Source: Opitutales bacterium (GTDB lineage: Bacteria > Verrucomicrobiota > Verrucomicrobiia > Opitutales > Intestinicryptomonadaceae). Taken from it: a stretch of DNA of 6,318 bases. Each line of letters starts with the position of its first letter. Position 1 is the first letter of the stretch. This document shows positions 1-4,846 of this stretch, one piece after another. The stretch is taken from assembly GCA_017526045.1 (NCBI GenBank), contig JAFXRX010000235.1, positions 1 to 6,318 of the forward strand, read 5' to 3'. The notes beneath the pieces are model-generated. The model was not told the DNA's origin. It saw only the letters and a list, made by a program, of their open reading frames with translations, and did not search any database. A program made the translations under genes and the position numbers.

Positions 1-540
1 AGCGCGACTTCCGCCTGCGCGGGCAACGCAAAGCCCCTCGATTTGCAGGAAAAGGAGGTGGATTTTTTAAATCTCGCCCGAAAATTTCTGCCCGAAAACG
101 GCTTTGCCCACTACGAAATTTCAAACTACGCAAAAAGCGGATTTGAATGCAGGCACAACCTCAACACTTGGAATATGAACAGCTGGATTGGCTTTGGCCC
201 GAGCGCGGCAAGCCAGTTCGGAGGGCTGCGCTTCAAAAATGCCTCAGACCTAAATTCGTGGGCGCGCGGAGTGCAAAGCGGCGAGCCGAAAATCGAGGAC
301 GTCGTTGTTTTGGACGACGAGGAAATGCTAAGCTGCGCCCTGATTTTCGGGCTGAGAAAAATCGAAGGCGTAAATTTAAAAGAGATAAAAAGCCGCTTTA
401 AAGGCGCGGATTTTGCAAAGTACGAAGAAAAAATCGAAAATCTGATAAAGGCGAATTTGCTGGAGAAGTCGGGGGATTTTTTTCGATTGAGCGGCGAAGG
501 CATTGCGCTTGCCGACTCGGTTGCAGTCGAGCTTCTTTAA
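1..540 (+). CDS. hemW: Radical SAM heme chaperone HemW, C-terminal half (5' truncated by window edge)
   Basis: The frame is open from base 1, so this is the last 179 residues of a gene that starts outside the window. HemW proteins are usually about 370-400 residues, so roughly half is missing, including the CxxxCxxC cluster-binding motif of the radical SAM domain. What remains carries the HemW signature block: HYEISNYA at residues 37-44, ECRHNLNTW at 49-57 (family pattern HNxxYW, here with Thr for the Tyr) and GFGPSAAS at 64-71. The C-terminal winged-helix-like HemW domain follows at about 105-179, with LRKIEGVNL and a final LSGEGIALADSVAVELL. HemW is known to bind heme and pass it to respiratory proteins. 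It is often misannotated as coproporphyrinogen oxidase HemN, but the HNxxYW/GPSAxS block favours HemW. Its TAA stop overlaps the recF stop on the other strand by four bases. A start codon at 43 (TTG) is internal and should be ignored. Confidence 0.9.
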   Translation, partial: SATSACAGNAKPLDLQEKEVDFLNLARKFLPENGFAHYEISNYAKSGFECRHNLNTWNMNSWIGFGPSAASQFGGLRFKNASDLNSWARGVQSGEPKIEDVVVLDDEEMLSCALIFGLRKIEGVNLKEIKSRFKGADFAKYEEKIENLIKANLLEKSGDFFRLSGEGIALADSVAVELL

Positions 541-1613
541 CAAAAGTACTGCCCGTTTTCGGCGCGGATTATGCGCCAGCCAGCCCTCGCGGAGTTTTGC
601 GGGGCGGGGTTTGTGGACGTTGCAATTACCTGCACATCGCTTCCGATGCACGACCAGAACGCGGCCTTGCGCGAGGGGTCGAGCTCGCCTAAAATGTCGT
701 CGCACAAAAGCGCGGGCAGCACGCCGCCGCTGTCTTTGACCATTTCAAACTGCGCAAGCTTAAGCGAAAGCGCGACCGACCTTTGCTGCCCCTCCGAGGC
801 GAATTCGCGGGCGTTTTTGCCGCTTATAAAAATCAAAAAATCGTCCTTGTGTGGGCCCGCGGAAGTCGAGCCCAAAGAAATGTCCTTTTCGCGCAAACTC
901 TTCAAAAGAGCCGCGTACTCCTGCGCGGTCTCGGCGGCGGCGTTCGGCTTCAGGCGGATTGCAGGCTTCTCCGCGCCCCCCGACAAAATCTCGTACTTTT
1001 GCGTGGCAATTCTGCCGATGCTCTCGAAATATTTTTCGCGCATTTTGTTTATGGCGACGGCGTTTTCAGCCATCTGGCTTTCAAAGGCTCCAAGCAAGTC
1101 TTCGTCGGGGTTTTCGAGCTTCAAGAGCGCGTTGCGCTGCACAAGAGAGCTGTGGTAGCGGCGCAGAGCCTCGAAGTATTCGGGGGACAGCGAGGATATG
1201 AGCATGTCGGCAAACCTCCTGCGCTCCATTGGAGCCCCGCGCACGAGCTTTATGTCGTCGCTGCAGACGGCGATTGCGGGGAACTTGCCGATGAAATCCC
1301 CGAGCTTTTTCTGCTCCGCGCCGTTTACAAAAACCCTGCGCGCCGACTTCGAAATTTCTATAAAGACCTCGCTCCCGCCCAAAACCTCATGCTCCACTTT
1401 CGCCAAAACCTGCGCCTCGGCCTCGCCGCTTTTTATCAGGTTTGCCATTTTCGAAGTCCTAAACGAGCGCAGCGCCCACATCAGCGCGCAGCTTTCAAGC
1501 AAATTCGTCTTGCCCTGCGCGTTCGCCCCGTAAATCCACACGGAGCGCGAGAACTCCGCCTGCGATAGCCCCACGTTTCTGAAATTGCAAAGTCTGACGC
1601 TTTTTATGAACAT
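537..1613 (-). CDS. recF: DNA replication and repair protein RecF
   Basis: This gene encodes a 358-residue SMC/ABC-like ATPase of full family length (usually about 360-370). RecF binds DNA at single-strand gaps and stalled forks and, with RecO and RecR, helps load RecA onto SSB-coated DNA. Visible motifs are the RecF N-terminus IKSVRLCNFRN, Walker A GANAQGKT at residues 29-36, the ABC signature SEGQQR at 273-278, and Walker B ALLCDDILGELD at 301-312 ending in the D-loop. The RecF-typical blocks AGPHKDD and YHSSLVQRNALL are also present. The start is the ATG at 1613-1611, because the conserved family begins right there. An upstream in-frame ATG at 1673 would add 20 residues (MPQSPLQAKRYFFNWFCKIF) with no RecF similarity and would cross most of the gap to ruvB. 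No Shine-Dalgarno precedes the chosen start; the leader is A/T-rich. The gene is convergent with hemW and divergent from ruvB, and it is not in the dnaA-dnaN neighbourhood where many bacteria keep it. Confidence 0.95.
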   Translation of the reverse strand: MFIKSVRLCNFRNVGLSQAEFSRSVWIYGANAQGKTNLLESCALMWALRSFRTSKMANLIKSGEAEAQVLAKVEHEVLGGSEVFIEISKSARRVFVNGAEQKKLGDFIGKFPAIAVCSDDIKLVRGAPMERRRFADMLISSLSPEYFEALRRYHSSLVQRNALLKLENPDEDLLGAFESQMAENAVAINKMREKYFESIGRIATQKYEILSGGAEKPAIRLKPNAAAETAQEYAALLKSLREKDISLGSTSAGPHKDDFLIFISGKNAREFASEGQQRSVALSLKLAQFEMVKDSGGVLPALLCDDILGELDPSRKAAFWSCIGSDVQVIATSTNPAPQNSARAGWRIIRAENGQYFC

Positions 1614-1689
1614 AAAAATTTTACAAAACCAATTAAAAAAATATCTTTTTGCTTGTAAAGGCGATTGTGGCAAACAATTCTATTTTTAT
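1614..1689. promoter_or_regulatory. Divergent recF/ruvB intergenic region with small palindrome
   Basis: This 76-bp A/T-rich gap must hold the promoters of recF (leftward) and ruvB (rightward), unless they lie inside the neighbouring genes. For recF a weak sigma-70-like pair can be drawn: TTTACA (minus strand, 1659-1654), a 17-base spacer, then TTAATT (1636-1631), which matches the -10 consensus poorly. No convincing pair is visible for ruvB. A palindrome ATTGT-N5-ACAAT lies at 1664-1678, ending 11 bases before the ruvB ATG, where a bound protein could affect ruvB. TTTACAA at 1620-1626 and TTGTAAA at 1653-1659 form another spaced inverted pair. Neither resembles the CTGT-N8-ACAG or GAAC-N4-GTTC LexA box styles. 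In A/T-rich DNA five-base arms can arise by chance, so the operator reading is tentative. Confidence 0.4.
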
Positions 1690-2721
1690 ATGCAGACAGG
1701 AAACGATTATTTGCAGCAGGCTCTCGAAAACAAGGACGAATCTTTCGAGGCCTCGCTGCGCCCCGACGGCTTTGCGTCGTTTTCAGGCCAGGAAAAGACA
1801 ATCGAACGCTTGAAAGTCATGGTGGGCGCGGCAAAGCGCAGGGCGGATTCGCTAAGCCACATTCTTCTGCACGGCCCCCCGGGGCTCGGCAAGACGACGC
1901 TCGCGCTCATCCTCGCAAACGAAATGGGCTCGCAAATACGCATAACTTCGGGTCCCGTAATAGAAAAGGCGTCCGACTTGGCGGGACTATTGACAAACCT
2001 CGAAGAGGGCGACATTCTCTTTATCGACGAAATCCACCGCATACCCCGCACTGTCGAGGAATATCTTTACAGCGCGATGGAGGACTACCGTATCGACATC
2101 ATGATTGACCAGGGGCCCAACGCCCGCTCGGTGCGCCTCAACATCCCCAAGTTCACGCTAATCGGCGCGACAACCCGCACGGGGCTTCTGACTGCCCCGC
2201 TTCGCAGCCGCTTCACCATCAAAACGCGGCTCGACTATTACACGAAAGACGAGCTTAAAAAAATCGTGAAGCGCACCTGCTCCCTTTTAAACATCGAAGT
2301 CGACGACGACGGCGCAATGGAAATCGCGCGGCGCTCGCGCGGCACTCCGCGAATCGTGAACAACCTCGTAAGATTTGTGCGCGACTACTCGCAGGAGCGC
2401 GCCAAGGGCGTCATCACCAAAAGCTCGGCTGCGAAAGCGTTGGAGCTTTTGGAAATCGACGAAAACGGCCTCGACGAAATGGACAAGCGCATAATGCGGG
2501 TCATGGCTCAGAACTACAAGGGCGGGCCCGTCGGCATCGGCACAATCGCAGTCGCCGTAAACGAGGAGGCCGACACTTTGGAGGAAGTGCACGAGCCGTT
2601 TTTAATCCAGGAAGGCTACATTCAGCGCACGCCGCAGGGCAGGATGCTTACGCCAAAGGCGTGGGAAGTTTTGGGCATAAAAAATCTCGGCGGAATTTCA
2701 GGCCAGGGGCTTCTTTTTTAG
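1690..2721 (+). CDS. ruvB: Holliday junction branch migration ATPase RuvB
   Basis: This gene encodes a complete RuvB of 343 residues (family usually about 335-350). RuvB forms hexameric AAA+ motors that, placed by RuvA, pump DNA through Holliday junctions during recombinational repair; RuvC then cuts. Motifs in order are Walker A GPPGLGKTT at residues 62-70, Walker B LFIDEIH with DEIH at 113-116, sensor 1 GATTR at 159-163, the arginine-finger segment PLRSRF at 170-175, and sensor 2 RSRGTPR at 215-221. The C-terminal winged-helix domain has GGPVGIGTIA and YIQRTPQGRML. The start is the ATG at 1690. Frames open upstream to 1585 would add 35 residues, overlap recF and lack family similarity. No Shine-Dalgarno is present, the leader being A/T-rich. 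ruvA and ruvC are not in the window. The next gene begins two bases after the TAG stop, so the two are probably one transcript. Confidence 0.97.
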   Translation: MQTGNDYLQQALENKDESFEASLRPDGFASFSGQEKTIERLKVMVGAAKRRADSLSHILLHGPPGLGKTTLALILANEMGSQIRITSGPVIEKASDLAGLLTNLEEGDILFIDEIHRIPRTVEEYLYSAMEDYRIDIMIDQGPNARSVRLNIPKFTLIGATTRTGLLTAPLRSRFTIKTRLDYYTKDELKKIVKRTCSLLNIEVDDDGAMEIARRSRGTPRIVNNLVRFVRDYSQERAKGVITKSSAAKALELLEIDENGLDEMDKRIMRVMAQNYKGGPVGIGTIAVAVNEEADTLEEVHEPFLIQEGYIQRTPQGRMLTPKAWEVLGIKNLGGISGQGLLF

Positions 2722-2723
2722 GA

Positions 2724-3797
2724 ATGAAAAAAGAGGCGGACTGCATAATTGTGGGCCAGGGGATAGCGGGCTCGAACCTCGCCCTTCACCTGCTTGAACG
2801 CGGGCTGAAAGTCGAGATTGTCGACGACTGCTGGAATGGCGCCGCCTGCCTTGTGGCAGCGGGCGTGTTAAACCCCATAACCGGCAAGCGGCTTGCAAAG
2901 AGCTGGAGAAGCGACGTCGCCCTGCCCTGCGCAAAAAAATTCTACGCCTCGCTCCAAAAAAAATTGGGCGCAAAATTTTTCTGCGAGAGAAAAATTTTGC
3001 AGCTGTGCAAGTCGCCCGAAGAGGCGGAGCTGTGGCATGGCAGGAAAGAAGACCCCGCCTACTGCGGCTTTTTAAGCCAATACAACCCGCCCTCCACTGT
3101 CAAAAATCTAAACGACAACTTCGGCAGCTTTTTCATAAATTTCGCAGCCTGGGTCGAAGCCCCCCGCGCAATGGAGGCTCTCAAAAAATATTTTTTATCA
3201 TTGGGCGTTTTGAAGCTCGAAAAGTTCGACTATTCCCGCTTAAAAATCGGGGCGGATTTTGTCGAATACCAAAATTTGCGCGCGAAAAAAATCGTGTTTT
3301 GCGAAGGCTGGAAGGCCGTCGAAAACCCCTATTTTAACTGGCTGCCATACCGCCCCGCCCGCGGGGAAATTCTGGGCGTGAAAATCGAAGGCGGCGTTTC
3401 GGAGCACATAATCCACCGCGAAAAATGGCTGATGCGCTGCGGGCAAAACCTCTACCGCAACGGCTCGACTTGGGACAGGATAAATTTCAGAAACAACGCC
3501 CCGACTTTGGAAGCCCGCGCGGAGCTCGAAAGGGCTTTGCCGCAAATTCTGGGGCATGGCAATTTCGAGATTTTCGAGCAGCAAAGCGGCGTGCGCCCCT
3601 GCACCGCGACGACGCGCCCGCACTTGGGGGCGCCCCCGAAGTTCAAAAACCTTTACTCGTTCAACGGTTTCGGCTCGAAGGGCTACGCGCTGACGCCCTA
3701 CTTTGCAAACCATTTTTCCCAATATTTGCTCGGCGAAATTCCCCTTGACAAAGAGGCGGATTTGGCGCGGCACATCCGCAAATTCTACAAAGGCTAA
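2724..3797 (+). CDS. FAD-dependent oxidoreductase, DAO family
   Basis: This gene encodes 357 residues with an N-terminal Rossmann FAD-binding fold. The dinucleotide motif VGQGIAG (GxGxxG at residues 11-16) is followed by a second strand, VEIVDD, whose Asp34 is placed to hold the FAD ribose. AAGVLNPITGKR at 45-56 is typical of DAO-type oxidoreductases, a superfamily that includes glycine oxidase ThiO, D-amino-acid oxidases and the C-terminal domain of MnmC. The C-terminus returns to the FAD site with GVRPCTATTRPHLG at 289-302 and FNGFGSKGYALTPYFAN at 313-329. The substrate cannot be read from the sequence; oxidation of an amine or amino acid is the family expectation. There is no signal peptide or membrane segment, so it is probably cytoplasmic. 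The ATG lies two bases after the ruvB stop (TAG-GA-ATG). The only purine run, AGGA, touches the ATG and is too close to act as a Shine-Dalgarno, so translational coupling to ruvB is likely. An upstream start at 2661 inside ruvB would add 21 unrelated residues. Confidence 0.85.
   Translation: MKKEADCIIVGQGIAGSNLALHLLERGLKVEIVDDCWNGAACLVAAGVLNPITGKRLAKSWRSDVALPCAKKFYASLQKKLGAKFFCERKILQLCKSPEEAELWHGRKEDPAYCGFLSQYNPPSTVKNLNDNFGSFFINFAAWVEAPRAMEALKKYFLSLGVLKLEKFDYSRLKIGADFVEYQNLRAKKIVFCEGWKAVENPYFNWLPYRPARGEILGVKIEGGVSEHIIHREKWLMRCGQNLYRNGSTWDRINFRNNAPTLEARAELERALPQILGHGNFEIFEQQSGVRPCTATTRPHLGAPPKFKNLYSFNGFGSKGYALTPYFANHFSQYLLGEIPLDKEADLARHIRKFYKG
2970..3000. repeat. Perfect 13-bp inverted repeat within the oxidoreductase gene
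   Basis: The arm GCAAAATTTTTCT (2970-2982) and the arm AGAAAAATTTTGC (2988-3000) are exact reverse complements around a 5-base GCGAG loop. The element encodes part of GAKFFCERKILQ in the oxidoreductase. Each arm also contains the self-complementary octamer AAAATTTT, so alternative pairings exist. There is no T-run after it on the plus strand (next bases AGCTGTGC), so it is not an ordinary terminator. Confidence 0.8.
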
Positions 3798-3814
3798 GCC
3801 CCTCTTTTTCCGCG

Positions 3815-3852
3815 AAAAAAGCGCAGGGCAAAAAACAAGCAAGCCCCGCGCT
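3815..3852 (-). terminator. Possible second minus-strand terminator
   Basis: Read on the minus strand, AGCGC (3852-3848) pairs with GCGCT (3824-3820) and GGGC (3846-3843) pairs with GCCC (3829-3826), with one mismatch between the two helices and a 13-base loop. It is followed by a T-run complementary to the A-run at 3815-3820, part of which overlaps the stem foot. It lies just beyond the stronger hairpin at 3857-3885 and could back it up. The mismatch and long loop make it a weaker candidate. Confidence 0.35.
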
Positions 3853-3856
3853 CCGC

Positions 3857-3885
3857 AAAAAAAGCGCGCCCCCGCAGAGGCGCGC
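3857..3885 (-). terminator. Rho-independent terminator of the membrane protein gene
   Basis: On the minus strand a 7-bp all-G/C stem, GCGCGCC (3885-3879) with GGCGCGC (3870-3864), closes an 8-base loop and is followed directly by seven Ts (complement of the A7 at 3857-3863). It begins 26 bases after the stop of the membrane protein gene. On the plus strand the stem is followed by CGCAAAG, so it does not look like a terminator for the oxidoreductase. Confidence 0.65.
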
Positions 3886-3911
3886 CGCAAAGTTTTATGC
3901 AATCGTCGCAA

Positions 3912-4805
3912 TTACTTGTCCTTGCCGATTTGCGGAATGGACAATACCGCCTTGATTAAATCGACAATAAGGTAGTACGAGATGTAAAGCAGGTAGAATA
4001 TGAGCGGCAAGAGCGCGGTGGCAAACGCGGCGGAAACCGAAACGCCGAAATAAATAACCGCAATATCCGATTCGGCGGCGAAGAGCGACTTCAAAAGAAG
4101 CGCAATCGTGTACGCGCCAAATAGCAGATAAAACAGCGGGAAAACCGCCAAAACGCCGTTTAAAATAAACGACCATATGCCAATAAAATCCTGCGCGGGG
4201 GTGTTGTTTTCCTCGATTTGCACATTGACCATTTTGGGCGTCATGTAGATGCAGCCCAAAAGCAGCAGAGCAAGAGCCGCCAAAATGCAGCCTATGCCGG
4301 ACTCAAAAGAAACCTGGAACGCCCTGAACGAGCAAGCCAAAGAGGCGATGCCCAAGCCGATTGAAATAAGGCCGAAAGCGTTTGGAATTGTGTCGGTCGT
4401 AAGCTTTGCGGAGGCGTTGCCCAAAAGCTTGTTCATTGACGAAATGAAGCCTTTTGCGATGAATTGGCAGAACACAAGCGCAACCGAAACGCCGAGCGCG
4501 GTCAACAGCGGGTCAATGCTGCCGCCGCGAATTGCCACGACAATTCCCACAACCGGAATTACCACTACCATAACCGTGATAACCCATGTTGCCAGAGAGC
4601 GCATTCTTTCGATGATTGCCGAAAGCCTTTCGGGCGAGGCGAAGTTTTTTATAACCGCAACCAGCTTTTCAACAAGCTCCGAAAACATGTTCGGGTCGAG
4701 CTTGATTTTCGGAATTCTGATTTGAACCGAAGGCTTTGAGGCCTCGGGCGTTTGCGGCGCGTTGTTTGGTTCTTGGGGATTTTGAGGTGTGTTGTTTTCT
4801 TCCAT
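3912..4805 (-). CDS. Polytopic membrane protein of unknown function
   Basis: I do not recognise this 297-residue protein. Residues 1-28 form a low-complexity Pro/Asn/Gln/Glu-rich tail (MEENNTPQNPQEPNNAPQTP and on). It is followed by a polar, probably amphipathic helical stretch at about 38-70 (SELVEKLVAVIKNF, PERLSAIIERMRS). Hydrophobic segments follow at about 72-92, 98-118, 142-160, 170-188, 208-238 (long, one or two spans) and 247-285 (long, probably two), giving six to eight membrane spans. The loop at 189-206 repeats the N-terminal hexapeptide EENNTP at 198-203. No catalytic motif, transporter signature or signal peptide was seen. The ATG at 4805-4803 is the first in frame after an A/T-rich leader without Shine-Dalgarno. 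A good terminator follows the TAA stop. The gene lies 41 bases downstream of the Ig-like protein gene on the same strand, so a shared envelope role is possible but only inferred. Confidence 0.8.
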   Translation of the reverse strand: MEENNTPQNPQEPNNAPQTPEASKPSVQIRIPKIKLDPNMFSELVEKLVAVIKNFASPERLSAIIERMRSLATWVITVMVVVIPVVGIVVAIRGGSIDPLLTALGVSVALVFCQFIAKGFISSMNKLLGNASAKLTTDTIPNAFGLISIGLGIASLACSFRAFQVSFESGIGCILAALALLLLGCIYMTPKMVNVQIEENNTPAQDFIGIWSFILNGVLAVFPLFYLLFGAYTIALLLKSLFAAESDIAVIYFGVSVSAAFATALLPLIFYLLYISYYLIVDLIKAVLSIPQIGKDK

Positions 4806-4846
4806 ATTTTTTATTTTTTTTGGGTTTTTATATATGTGAAAAAATT
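4806..4846 (-). promoter_or_regulatory. A/T-rich leader, possible promoter of the membrane protein gene
   Basis: This 41-base gap lies between the stop of the Ig-like gene and the start of the membrane protein gene. Read on the minus strand it contains TATATAA (4834-4828), which could serve as a -10 element with a transcript start some 15-20 bases before the ATG. A -35 at normal spacing would fall on the end of the upstream gene, where only a poor match (TGGTCG, 4857-4852) is seen. No terminator hairpin separates the two genes, so read-through from upstream is equally possible. Confidence 0.25.

Noticed and set aside
43..45. TTG as the start of hemW
   Set aside because: The frame is open to base 1, and a start here would remove the whole radical SAM core, so the gene continues beyond the window.
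799..808. Palindrome GCGAATTCGC inside recF
   Set aside because: A single 10-bp coding palindrome is common by chance at this length and has no context suggesting a binding site.
783..1568. Long open frame on the plus strand across recF
   Set aside because: It lies wholly opposite recF, whose ATPase motifs are clear. The translation has no recognisable motif and reflects recF codon bias.
1608..1689. LexA/SOS box in the recF-ruvB gap
   Set aside because: Neither CTGT-N8-ACAG nor GAAC-N4-GTTC occurs; the lone GAAC at 1608-1611 has no partner.
3240..3911. 223-residue open frame on the minus strand at the end of the oxidoreductase gene
   Set aside because: It is antisense to a well-supported gene, is rich in Arg/Ala/Phe as expected of a shadow frame, and covers the terminator hairpins.
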